A stretch of 64,000 nucleotides of DNA from Imperialibacter sp040222385. GTDB taxonomy: Bacteria; Bacteroidota; Bacteroidia; Cytophagales; Cyclobacteriaceae. Each line of letters begins with the position of its first letter. Within the stretch, counting starts at the first letter, position 1. Positions 52,401-61,400 of the stretch are shown here, in pieces. The notes beneath the pieces are model-generated. The model did not search any database. It was not told the DNA's origin and was given only the letters and a program-made list of their open reading frames with translations. The translations under genes were made by a program, and so were the position numbers. Location: contig NZ_JAVKDF010000010.1 of NCBI RefSeq assembly GCF_040222385.1, forward strand, positions 186,001 through 250,000, written 5' to 3'.

Positions 52401-55400
52401 AGAAGCGCCGGACCATTGTATTTGAATTTCGGCTAGCGACAATGTGCCTCTGGAAAGTGAGAGACCTGTGGGTACCGCCCCGACCATAGGCGTAAAGCTG
52501 GCTTCACCCCATTCAGCAGCTGTTCCCTCAGAGTTGGTAGCTTTTACCCGGTAGAAGTATTCCTTTGTATTGTCAGCGCCGGCTACCAGGTAGGTGGTGG
52601 CATCGGCGGCCAGTCCGGCAATCGGCTCGTAAGTTCCGTCTGTGCCTGCTTTCTGTTCAACAGTATATGAGGTGATGGCTGCGCCACGAGGCAAGGCACT
52701 CCAGGAAACTTTAAAGGATGTTTCGTTGATAGGGCAAAAGGTGACGTTAGCCTGGCCCGGCACATCCTTGATGGTAATGCTGGAACTATTGTAAAGCGAT
52801 TTCCCGGTACTGTTTATCGCTTTCAGCCGGAAATGATAGGTATTGCCGGCCACCAGCTCATCGACCTGAAAAAACAAGTCGGGACCTGAATAGATGACAT
52901 CGTATTCGTTGCTGTTTTGTCGGCGTTGTTCCAAAACATAGGCGGTGACCGGTTTGGTTTCGTCGTAGGGAACGGCGGCCGTCCAGTTTACCTGTACCGA
53001 AGTCGGGGTGGCATCGCTGAACGTGGGCTGGGCCGGCTTGGCAATGGTGGTACACACGATGTCCGCAAACCAGCCAGTAGATTGATTATAGTGGACGGCT
53101 GCATTGGGTGCAAAGCTAAAAGTTAGCTCACCGCCTTCGCTGGTTGAGGTGTAGTCCGTTGGGTTGGCAAAACCATACAATTCAGCTAATTCCAAATGCG
53201 GAGTTGGCCCGTCGAATATGTACAGCCGGTCGACTTCCGGGCTGGTTCTTGTCGAGAAGTTCCCTCCGAATACAACTGTTATTTTCCCGTCAGGTGTGTC
53301 CGGTTTGAAGGTGAGTACGGTAGGTTGTCCACTGGTCAGAAAATTGCTTCCGTTTGCTAAATTGTAGTCAGAATGGAACGTGGTTTCACAAGTGGTGATG
53401 GTGCCATTGGCCATCAGGATTTTGTCGCCGGCATCCTGGGGCGTGCTCATGATTTCGGGTGTGTAATCAGAGCTTCCAATTCCGTTCACCGCTTTTACCC
53501 GGTAGTAGTATTTCGTTTCCGCAATCAAACCGGTAGCGGTATAGCTCACATCCAGGCCGGAATAAACCGGCGCAAATTCGCCGGAACCGACTTTTTGCTC
53601 CAGCACGTATTCAATGAGCGGGGAGCCATTTGCGCCTGACGGAGACCATCGTACCTGTATCGATTCACTTGTCACATTTCCAATGCTGATTGGTTCTGGT
53701 ATGGTAGGCTCAGTTGGCTCCACATACATCCACATCCCACTTCCTTTGGTCCCTGAAAAAAGTACCCCATCGGCAAAAAGAAGCTTCGTCGTATTGAGGT
53801 TTGTTAGATCCTGACTGAAGGCAGAAAATGAATCCCCGTCATCTTCAGAACTGTAAACCCCTTCTCCATCAACCGAAGCATACAAAAGCCCACCCTCCTT
53901 TGCAAATGACACGGCTGTCCCGGGCAACGTTCCTTTCTCGGTCCAACTGTCACCTCCATCGTCAGTGAAAAATAACCCCTCGCCGGTGCCGGCAAAGGTG
54001 CCATCGCCGTTGGAGTAAAACGTGGTGGCGGCATTGAATCCGCTGTTCGTAATATCTGTATCGGCTGCGGTCCAGTTGGCGCCGCCATCCGTCGAACGAA
54101 AGACGACGGCACTTCCAAAGAAGCTGCCTGCATACAGGTTGGTTCCATCTGTTCCCAGCGCAAGTGGTGCGCCGTCGAGACCGGTATTTGCTGAAGTCCA
54201 GGTGTTGCCCCCATCGGTTGATTTGCTGATTCCCGAGAAAGTTTCCAGTGCAAACAGGTTGGCACCTGCCTTCACAATGCCTGAAACAGGAAAGCCGCTG
54301 AGGCCGGTGCTGGTTTTGGTCCAGGTGGCGCCGTCGTTGGCAGATTGATATACTCCGGTAGTAGTACCGGCGAGCAGGGTGCCATTGTTGTCGTAAAGCG
54401 CTAATACAGACAGGTCTTTTGCTGCAATGCCACTATTGGAAGCAGACCAGGTTTCTCCGGCATCATCGGACACAAACACCCCACCGCCGTTCGTGCCAGC
54501 GTAAATTGCTCCGTCCATTTCCAGCAGTGCCGTGATCTCATGAGCCAGGATACCGGAGTTGGCTTCTGTCCAGTCTGACGCCAATTGGTAGAGACTTCCG
54601 GTTGAGAATAAATACACTGAAGGGGACGCAATTGATAGCCCTACTGTGTTGGCGTTTGCAGGCTTGTCTAAAAATAATTCCCACTCAAAATCCCCTACAA
54701 ACGTGTAGGTATACATCCCATCATCGGTCATAACAAGCACCCAGGGTGGTCCGCCAGACCAGAAGTCGAAATTGTTCACCTGCAGGCCTTCAAGACCGGA
54801 CAAGGTTCCCCACGCATAGTTATCTCCAAAGTCTTCGGAGTAATACATGTATACTTCATTGCCATCGAAAACAGCCAGCTCCATATGGATTTCAAAGTCT
54901 TCCGATTTGTGAGCAAATTCGACCAGGGTAAAATCCTGTGCCGCAGGGCCTGTCACCGTTTGCTGGCTCCAATCATCGCCACCGTCTTCCGTTTTAAATA
55001 ACCCCTCATCGGTTGCAACCGCTAAAATTTGACCTGTCGAAAACAAATCGAGTGCGAGATCGTTGATTACGGCTCCTTCCTCAATACCCGTGCTTTTCTC
55101 TACCCAAGTGGCTCCATCATCCGTGGTTTTGTAGACCAAATCTCCTGCTACAGCAAAAAATACCTGTCCACTGACCGCCAGTAGGTGGGTAATGTCGGTT
55201 GAGACAAGGCCACTATTGGACAACGTCCAGGTGACGCCATCGTCGGTAGACTTGTAGATACCCTCTTCAGTGGCGAGCAGGGCAGTATTTCCGTTGTATA
55301 CAGCCGCCAGCGCCCGTATTTCTGTACCAATGGGTGATCCTGAGATGAGAGCCCAGTTCTGCCCGTCGTCGGTGCTTTTATAAACACCACCATATGTTGT

Positions 55401-55538
55401 GGCGGCAAGGTGTGTTCCGCTGCCGAGCGCTACCACCTCCAAAACGTTGCCACCCTCCAGCCCGTCCAACTGTTGCCATTGTCCGTAGGCAGGTAAAAGC
55501 AGTATGCTCGAAATGATCACTAGTAAGGTCTTTCTCAT
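49458..55538 (-). CDS. Giant T9SS-secreted protein 2: BNR/Vps10-like repeats, FN3, CUB-like, MopE repeats
   Basis: A 2026-residue secreted protein with a signal peptide ending near AYGQ. The N-terminal third (about 20-640) is a set of BNR/sialidase-like units of the form YKSTDDGQNWAL, usual in beta-propellers. Then come fibronectin type III domains (about 645 on; 'YYYRVKAVNG' units), a CUB-like domain near 760-830, further FN3 units to about 1430, seven MopE-type Asp-rich repeats (about 1440-1775), an Ig/MBG-like domain and a T9SS type A sorting domain (SVYPNPAHHKITI near the end). It is divergent from TPR kinase 1. Adhesion or polysaccharide contact is inferred. Confidence 0.9.
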   Translation of the reverse strand: MRKTLLVIISSILLLPAYGQWQQLDGLEGGNVLEVVALGSGTHLAATTYGGVYKSTDDGQNWALISGSPIGTEIRALAAVYNGNTALLATEEGIYKSTDDGVTWTLSNSGLVSTDITHLLAVSGQVFFAVAGDLVYKTTDDGATWVEKSTGIEEGAVINDLALDLFSTGQILAVATDEGLFKTEDGGDDWSQQTVTGPAAQDFTLVEFAHKSEDFEIHMELAVFDGNEVYMYYSEDFGDNYAWGTLSGLEGLQVNNFDFWSGGPPWVLVMTDDGMYTYTFVGDFEWELFLDKPANANTVGLSIASPSVYLFSTGSLYQLASDWTEANSGILAHEITALLEMDGAIYAGTNGGGVFVSDDAGETWSASNSGIAAKDLSVLALYDNNGTLLAGTTTGVYQSANDGATWTKTSTGLSGFPVSGIVKAGANLFALETFSGISKSTDGGNTWTSANTGLDGAPLALGTDGTNLYAGSFFGSAVVFRSTDGGANWTAADTDITNSGFNAATTFYSNGDGTFAGTGEGLFFTDDGGDSWTEKGTLPGTAVSFAKEGGLLYASVDGEGVYSSEDDGDSFSAFSQDLTNLNTTKLLFADGVLFSGTKGSGMWMYVEPTEPTIPEPISIGNVTSESIQVRWSPSGANGSPLIEYVLEQKVGSGEFAPVYSGLDVSYTATGLIAETKYYYRVKAVNGIGSSDYTPEIMSTPQDAGDKILMANGTITTCETTFHSDYNLANGSNFLTSGQPTVLTFKPDTPDGKITVVFGGNFSTRTSPEVDRLYIFDGPTPHLELAELYGFANPTDYTSTSEGGELTFSFAPNAAVHYNQSTGWFADIVCTTIAKPAQPTFSDATPTSVQVNWTAAVPYDETKPVTAYVLEQRRQNSNEYDVIYSGPDLFFQVDELVAGNTYHFRLKAINSTGKSLYNSSSITIKDVPGQANVTFCPINETSFKVSWSALPRGAAITSYTVEQKAGTDGTYEPIAGLAADATTYLVAGADNTKEYFYRVKATNSEGTAAEWGEASFTPMVGAVPTGLSLSRGTLSLAEIQIQWSGASSSCSAITGYVVEEKTGDDGTYEEVYSGPNTSYSKTSGIVAREKYYFRVKAVNGSGGSEWAELWAFGGTHYGQSSATTCEGVLGSYESNLANFALTTITSDDPGKVVTLDFKYIELSDVGTPRIHLTSSDKSIVPVNTQTNSSYYIINGSGYERNGDTFFVAENDISLEQNVDVGPNRYLRYVALIGCATPVTPDQPAPPVADDITVTSIDLSWSSPEDHGLPVYDYVLEKKTGAEGTFTAVDLGANLTTEFTDTNLSPGTDYYYRLAAKSGGGTSVYSDEVMYSTIITAPEMPEFVSGGTSTNDYQLTWEVPYDNGSPILSYILDQKVGDGEYVEVYNGPGDQVTGQFGAVIPNQRSAKIEGLSESGNYSYRLKARNAIGDSEYDYFTNACPHIQWYADLDNDGYVNQTSLVEDCIAPEGYKINTIGFDCDDTDENITAQTLWYYDADGDGYGAGEGSLSCTKPQNYVDKDGDCNNSDAKINPETVWFTDEDGDGYFGTVSDFVQCASPGDGYGYESTDCDDTDESIYPGIVWYMDSDGDGYGNNTTATIIACEKPDGYVLNNTDCNDGQPEVNPETVWYFDADGDGFGNPSEETTACTQPTSYVANSTDCNDSDPLVHPETLWYADTDGDGYGDPQSFTQACEQPTGFVSNSTDCDDTDAAATPNTVWYFDSDGDGFGVDDDQVVIACQRPSDDYSDKAGDCDNFNQNVYPGAPGLPDGLDNNCDGAVDKAPQSIIFETIQDVPFADDTSVTLVAFSDAAQSITYEIVGEGATLEQGTLTLTQPGSFTVTASQPGNEFYEAAEPISQTFCVLPPNVEFDAVLNANPPKLVASTTFPDAIYHWYLNDALIAEGGPELEISEDGAYSLQVSVDECTGPLHIMDVTLPEVVETGLSDLTESSISVYPNPAHHKITIEIDNSSLEEVNVRLLAIDGTVVQTLRQSKTSEKCEISLDLTKVPAGLFFVQVSQGDTYRIQKLIRE
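50205..51215 (-). repeat. Seven MopE-type repeats in giant protein 2 (limits approximate)
   Basis: Seven units of about 43-46 residues, each of the form WY-x-D-x-DGDGYG ... C-x-x-P-x-GY ... DC-D-x-x-D ... NP-x-T-V. The Asp ladders are typical of calcium-binding thrombospondin-3-like or MopE metal-binding repeats. The final unit ends GLPDGLDNNCDGAVDK. The DNA of the units is diverged enough that it is not a simple tandem nucleotide repeat. Confidence 0.88.
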
Positions 55539-55813
55539 GACTTGTTCGTTTTTAATATTTGCTGAGATTTTTTATTTCACATCTTCCAAGTCCCACTCAC
55601 ACTGGTGGCGAACGAGAAATGATAAAAACTATGTATTAGCCCTCTAAAGGCTAGAAAAAGGTATTTTTTTAAGCTACAATGCTGCCTTCTGAGTAGCTTT
55701 ATTTGTTTGCGGAAGCTCCCGTTTCGTCACCGAACGCTTCGGTTCTTTGTGAATGTGTCAAGACGGGATTTTCCCGTTTGTGCTGAAAGCAGACATCGGA
55801 GCCTTGCAGTTAG

Positions 55814-55881
55814 AAAATAAAGCCGACATATGCTGCCGGCTCTATTCGTTCCCGTGTTAGCCAACTACACCGAAGTGTAAT
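55814..55881 (-). repeat. Terminator-bearing extragenic repeat, copy 2
   Basis: Same organisation as copies 1 and 3: identical 32-base core (55881-55850), four variable bases, then AGCCGGCA/TGTCGGCT stem (one G-U pair) and TTTATTTT, all on the minus strand. Here it follows, at 16 bases, the stop of a decayed frame rather than an intact gene. Confidence 0.85.
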
Positions 55882-55897
55882 CTCATATATTTTTTCT

Positions 55898-56146
55898 CTA
55901 GGCGTTTGAGATCAGTTCATGAAGCGCCCTACGTCGTAACCCAAGTGTCCGTAATTCTCTCAATACCTCTTCTGGTAACTTTTGCTTTCTTGTGCCATTA
56001 CGTTATCTGTAAGGATTTCTCATAAATACTTCCTATGTTAAAGCTTCATAATCAGGCATTTGATATCCATTAATTTATCGACATAGAGCTTCCAATGCTT
56101 CTTTGTTTTGCGAATGGGTAACAATTCCTTTTGAGTAGGTATAATC
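55898..56146 (-). pseudogene. Possible remnant of a small gene
   Basis: One minus-strand frame reads KGIVTHSQNKEALEALCR, then with three interior stops INGYQMPDYEALT, EVFMRNPYR and RNGTRKQKLPEEVLRELR followed by TLGLRRRALHELISNA and a stop at 55900-55898. The amphipathic, charged composition looks coding, and repeat copy 2 starts 16 bases after the stop, the same distance as after the two intact T9SS genes (17 and 13). No family is recognised; it could be chance. Confidence 0.3.
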
Positions 56147-56155
56147 ATTTTGTAA

Positions 56156-58375
56156 ATGAAAATTGTCGAGGTTGGTTTTTGGCTGTTTTTGGGCATGGTT
56201 CTTTGCCATCCGGTCATTGCTATTTCCCAAAATTTCCGAAAATCTGTCGACAGCTTGCAAAGCCAGCTCAGTCGGGAAATTACCGACACTGCTTACGTCA
56301 ACACCCTCAATAGAATTTCCACCGAACTCCATGGAAGGAACTTTAGGGAGGCCATTCGCTATGCCAACCTGGCCATACAAAAAGCGGAAAAAATTGATTA
56401 TAGGTATGGTGTAAGCAAAGGCTACCAGAATATTGGGTTGGCCTCCTGGGCAAATGGCAGATACCATCAGTCATTGGAAAATCACAAAAAATCAATTGCC
56501 ATGTTTCAAACTTGGGGAATGACCCGTGAGCTGGCAGAAGCCTACAACAAAATTGGCCTTGTATATTTCTATATTGCTGAATACGAGGAAGCTATTACCT
56601 ATCTGAACAAATCAATAGAGGACTATCGGTCAAGGAAAGACACAGTTAATCTGGCCAGGGTATTGAACAATATAGGTCTTGTATATGATGCCAAAGGTGA
56701 CTATGCAACTTCCACTCATTACATTATCGAAAGTCTGCAGCTGAGCCAGAGCTTTAGACAATTGCGTGATCAGCAAAACCGCACATATGGCAAGGGAATG
56801 ATACATGAAAATGAGTTCATTAACAGACAGATTCTCGAAGAAAGATTGCAAAGACTTGCCCAACGGAAAGAGAGTGTGACTACCGAAAAGCTTGCCAATC
56901 TTTATGTTGAGATAGCGGAAATTTACTTTTTTTTGAAGGAATACAACTCAGCTCTGAGCTATTACAGAAGAGCCTCAGAAATATACGCTGAGCTGGATGA
57001 GCAGGTGTTGTTGGCGCACTGCCTCCGTGACCAGGCGGAATGTTATGTCGAGCTCGCCGACTTCGGGACTGCTCTGGAAGTTTTTCGTCAATCGGAGTCA
57101 ATTTATATTAGTCAGGGAAATTACATAAGACTAGCTGCGGTTGTGGCGCAGCTTGGGGAAACAAATTATAAGCTGGGCAATATTGAGGAATCCATTCTTC
57201 ATTACAAAAGACTAATTGCCCTCGACGACAGTGTTGGTCATAGGGCAGCTTTGTCAAAGACTAAGGTAACACTGGCAGGGATACTATTGGAGCAAGGCAG
57301 GAAGCAGGAGGCGCTATCTTATGCCCAGTCAGGCTATGAAATAGCAAGGAAAATTGGGTCACTTACCAGGGTGGAGACGAGTGCAAGGCAGCTTTATGAG
57401 TGCTACAAGGCAATCGGACTGATGGGCACTGCCTTGAGTTATCTGGAGGAAAGCACCTCTCTAAAGCAGAAATTTGGGGACGAGCTTACCCACCGGGAAA
57501 TAGCCGAGCTACAAATACAATACGAGAGTGAAGAAAAGCAGAAGGCAATTGATCAACTAAATGAAGTGTCCCAGCTGCAAAGCAACGTCGTGGCCTTGCA
57601 GAAGCAGTTGTTGATGCTCATGGGAGGAGGTTTTGCTGCTTTTGCGGTCATCCTCGTTGTGATGAGAAATCGATTGATCAAAATCAGAGAGCTTAAATCG
57701 GGGATAGAAGAAAAGAATGCGTTTATCGAAGCACAAAACTTTAAGCTCGAAAAAAGAGGCAGAGAGCGTGAGCTTTTAATTGGAGAAATTCACCACCGGG
57801 TAAAAAATAACCTACAGGTTGTTTCCAGCATGCTGAGACTACAGCAGCGGAAAGTGAAAAATGTTGTTGCCAAAGAGGCTCTTTTTGCGGGTCAAAACAG
57901 GGTGCAGGCTATGTCACTACTTCACCAGAGACTATACCAGCACGGGTCGTATGGTAAAATTCCTATCGCCGACTATGTATCGGACGTATGCAAGCATCTG
58001 GCAAAGGTCTACAATTTGGACAAGCAAAAGATGGAGAGCAGCTTTGAAGCTGATAATGTCAGCCTCGATATTGATACTGCGGTTACGATAGGGTTGATGG
58101 CCAACGAGGTGTATTCAAATATTTTTAAACATGCTTATCCTTTTGTGGATGTTCTGAGACTTCACTCGGAAATAAAAAGAGAAAATGGATTGACCATCCG
58201 AATCACCGACAATGGCCCGGGCTTGCCTAAAAAGATAGATTTCAATGAAACTGGTTTTGGTCTAAGGCTTGTTGAAATGCTTGCCACTGAGCTGGGTGGT
58301 GAGGCTATATTTACTAGTGCGCCTGCAAAAGGACTGATTGTAACAATGAGAATTAGCAAAGCTCATATCGAATAG
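56156..58375 (+). CDS. TPR-containing HisKA_2/HWE-type sensor histidine kinase 1
   Basis: A 739-residue membrane kinase. A signal sequence (residues about 5-24) leads to a large region of TPR units (about 40-460; for example AEAYNKIGLVYFYIAEYEEAI, ARVLNNIGLVYDAKGDY) that should be periplasmic. One transmembrane helix (about 484-503) and a coiled coil follow. The kinase core has LLIGEIHHRVKNNLQVVSSML (His 546/547), NEVYSNIFKHAYP, ITDNGPGLP and GFGLRLVEMLATELGG. No receiver or output domain is fused and no response regulator gene is adjacent. Divergent from giant gene 2; paralogue of the kinase at 62741. Confidence 0.92.
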   Translation: MKIVEVGFWLFLGMVLCHPVIAISQNFRKSVDSLQSQLSREITDTAYVNTLNRISTELHGRNFREAIRYANLAIQKAEKIDYRYGVSKGYQNIGLASWANGRYHQSLENHKKSIAMFQTWGMTRELAEAYNKIGLVYFYIAEYEEAITYLNKSIEDYRSRKDTVNLARVLNNIGLVYDAKGDYATSTHYIIESLQLSQSFRQLRDQQNRTYGKGMIHENEFINRQILEERLQRLAQRKESVTTEKLANLYVEIAEIYFFLKEYNSALSYYRRASEIYAELDEQVLLAHCLRDQAECYVELADFGTALEVFRQSESIYISQGNYIRLAAVVAQLGETNYKLGNIEESILHYKRLIALDDSVGHRAALSKTKVTLAGILLEQGRKQEALSYAQSGYEIARKIGSLTRVETSARQLYECYKAIGLMGTALSYLEESTSLKQKFGDELTHREIAELQIQYESEEKQKAIDQLNEVSQLQSNVVALQKQLLMLMGGGFAAFAVILVVMRNRLIKIRELKSGIEEKNAFIEAQNFKLEKRGRERELLIGEIHHRVKNNLQVVSSMLRLQQRKVKNVVAKEALFAGQNRVQAMSLLHQRLYQHGSYGKIPIADYVSDVCKHLAKVYNLDKQKMESSFEADNVSLDIDTAVTIGLMANEVYSNIFKHAYPFVDVLRLHSEIKRENGLTIRITDNGPGLPKKIDFNETGFGLRLVEMLATELGGEAIFTSAPAKGLIVTMRISKAHIE

Positions 58376-58406
58376 CGGTGTTTTTCGTGCAGCTTTCCAG
58401 CCAAAC

Positions 58407-58474
58407 AAAATAAAGCCGACAATAGCTGCCGGCTCTATCTAGTCCCGTGTTAGCCAACTACACCGAAGTGTAAT
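58407..58474 (-). repeat. Terminator-bearing extragenic repeat, copy 3
   Basis: Identical 32-base core (58474-58443), four variable bases, AGCCGGCA/TGTCGGCT stem with one G-U pair, then TTTATTTTG on the minus strand. It begins 13 bases after the stop of giant gene 3 and lies between that gene and the convergent kinase 1 gene. Confidence 0.85.
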
Positions 58475-58487
58475 TTTTGTTGTTGTG

Positions 58488-61400
58488 TTAGTTTTTTATT
58501 AACCTTTTTATTGTGCCGTTGCCGTTGTGCAATACTTGAATGAAGTATAGGCCTACGGGAGTATCGCCTAAGTCTAGTGTATTATCCCATTTTTCTGAGA
58601 TTTTTTCGAACACTCTTTTTTGCAGAATCATCCCATCGACAGAAAAGAGTGTAACAGTGACCTGCCCATTGGAGCGACTTTCAAATGAAAGGTTTACAAT
58701 ATTATCCGCAGGATTTGGATACATATGTAGTATATCGAATGTCTGATCCCCTATGCCTGTTTCCACTTCTGGTTCAAATGTTACCTCCAGCTCATTTGAC
58801 AATTCCCCTTCACAACCGTCTGCGAATACACGGAGCCGGTATAGACCTTCTAAAGTCACCTCCATAGATGCGTCGTCATTTCTAAGGAATTCCCCGTTTA
58901 AATACCAGCTGTAAATTGTTTCGGGGAACTGCTTATTTGCGGAGAGGGTGGCAGATGTGCTTCCGGCTGATGAAACGGCGATGATAAGCGCCGGAGGTCT
59001 GATACAGAATGTCTGAACAATCTCGGCCGAAGGTTCGAAGAGAATTGTTCCCTCCTGGTGGGCTGTGATTGCGTATGTGCCTGGCTTATGGATGGTAAGC
59101 TGATTTCCAGCTATGTTAACATCTGAGCGGCTGGATGTGAAAATGATAGGCTGGTCACTGGTGGATGTTGCTAATAATTCGATGACAAGACCCTCTTCGT
59201 ATACTACATCCGGAACTGCGCCAAAAGTGAGCGTTTGAGTACCTTTATCCACAATTCCATTGCAGTCGTTATCGAGCCCGTCGGGTAGACCAGCAGCACC
59301 CGGATAAACACCAATGTTTGAATCGTCACAATCATTGCTACTCGTGGTGTAGCCCTCTGGTTGCGTGCACGAAATGATCGTTTCTCCAGCTGTACCAAAC
59401 CCGTCACCGTCTTCATCAGGGAACCAGACTGTGTTGGGTCTTACCTGAATGTTGGTGTCGTCACAATCACCACCTGGCACGACGTAGCCGGTGGGGGCGG
59501 TGCAGCCCTGTAAGACAGTGTTATCACTTCCGAAGCCATCGCCGTCAGTATCGAGGTGCCAAAGTGTCTGAGGGTTAATGTTAATGTTATTGTCATTGCA
59601 ATCGTCACTGTTCAGCGCATATCCACCACCAAGGCAACCGGTGAATGTGACTGAAGCAGTTCCATAGCCGTCTCCATCATTGTCTTTGTACCAGACCGTT
59701 TCGGGATTAATGGCCTTGTCTGTGTCGTCACAATCACTGTAATTTTGTACATAGCCCTCAGGTTGATCACAATCCAGCTTACTGCCCTGCGGGATGCCGA
59801 AACCATCTTTGTCATGATCCCTATACCATATATAGGGAACGCATAACCTAAGCTCTTCTGAATATTCGGAGTCGCCAATTCCGTTGCTTGCCTTTACCCG
59901 GTAATAATAGATGTCGCCGGAAGTTAATCCCGTAGCAGCCCAACTGGTTTGATTCAAATGGTAGACAAGTTCGTAGGTGCCATCTTCACCGGTTTTTTGT
60001 TCCAGGCTGTAGTTGACAATGGAGGAGCCGTTGGAAGCCGACTCAGTCCATTTGAGAACGGCGGCCGAAGTGCTGACGGAACTGACACTAAGTACGGGAA
60101 CTGCTGGTGCCGTGGCGATAAGTACACTATTTTCAGAAGAAGGACTTGAAGTGCCGACGCCATTGGTAGCGTTCACCCGGTAAAAATAGGTAGCACCAGT
60201 GGTGAGCGAAGTCGGTTCGTAGGTGAGTTCGGTGCCGGTGTAGACAGATGTGAAGCTCCCACTGCCTTCTTTTTGCTCCAGAGTATAGGAAGTAATAGGT
60301 GAACCATTGTCGTCCGGTGCCTCCCAGTTGACAACTACCGAAGAGGTAGTTACGTCATCAAATGTGACCTGAGCAGGTGTTGAAGGAGCTTCCGCAGGAA
60401 TACTTACACAGGCAATGCTGGCCACCCATCCAGCAAAGCCAAGGCTTCCGTCGGACGTGAACTTGAATGTCATCTTGCCGCTGGCGCCTGTTGCTGTGTA
60501 TGACCCTGGCAGGCTGCTGCCCGTGAGTGTGGCAAGAATGGGCGAGGCCGAACTGGGGCCATTGTAGATTGTGAGAAAATCAGCATTGTTTTCAAGGGAG
60601 AAAGCGCTGAAAGACACCGACATCTTTTCGCCGGGAGTTCCTGGCTCAAAGGTGGTTTCGTAGTGCAGGCTGTTACCATAATCGTCACTCCCTCCAGGGT
60701 CAAGAAATTTGGCGGCACAAGTTGTGATGGTGGCGTCGGACATAGTGACAATGTTTTCCGACACTACCTGGGCCTCGTCGGAGTATTCTGAATCACCACC
60801 TGCATTTGTAGCTTTCACCTTATAGTAGTACGTTTCACCTGTAGTGAGCCCGGTAGCCGGGTATGTCAGGTTTGGCCCGGTGTAAACCTCGGAGTAGCTG
60901 CCTCCAACACCCGTTTTTTGAGCCAGTGTATAACTGGTTATTTCCGACTCGTTGTCGTCAGGTGCTGTCCAGTTTACAACGACTGAGGTGCTGGCAATGG
61001 CGGTGAAAGTGACCGGAGCAGGTGTGGCCGGGGGAACGAGCACGCAAGAAATGGCAGCCTCCCACCCTGGCTGAGTTAAGAAATCAGCGTCGGAGGTAAA
61101 TTTAAAGGTAAGCTTTCCTTCCGGATTTGTTGCGGTGTATGGCCCTGGCAAGTTGCTGTTTAAATTACCGTGGAGAACTGTCAACTCAGGGGCGTCAGTA
61201 TCAGCCCCATCATAAATTCTCAGGTAGTCATCACCAATCGATACAAAGAAAGCATTGAATGTGACCCTTACCTTTTCTCCGGCTGCTGATGGCTCAAAAG
61301 TCAGCACGTAATTTTCACTGTTAAGGTAATTGGCGTCAGCACCTCCTGAGTCGGTGAAGATAGAACCGCAGGCCGACACTGTTCCGTTTGTCATGGCAAT

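Larger units (their letters stand above)
55539..56155. other. Divergent gap between giant gene 2 and TPR kinase 1
   Basis: 617 bases. It holds repeat copy 2 (55814-55881), a probable decayed frame on the minus strand (55898-56146), and two small inverted repeats near 55730-55780 (CCGAA/TTCGG and ACGGGA/TCCCGT). The promoters of both divergent genes should be here, but I see no clear consensus element. Confidence 0.6.

Noticed and set aside
56038..56467. Two minus-strand frames over the kinase 1 start
   Set aside because: Their upstream parts are antisense to the kinase gene; only the segment before 56146 may be a remnant, recorded separately at low confidence.
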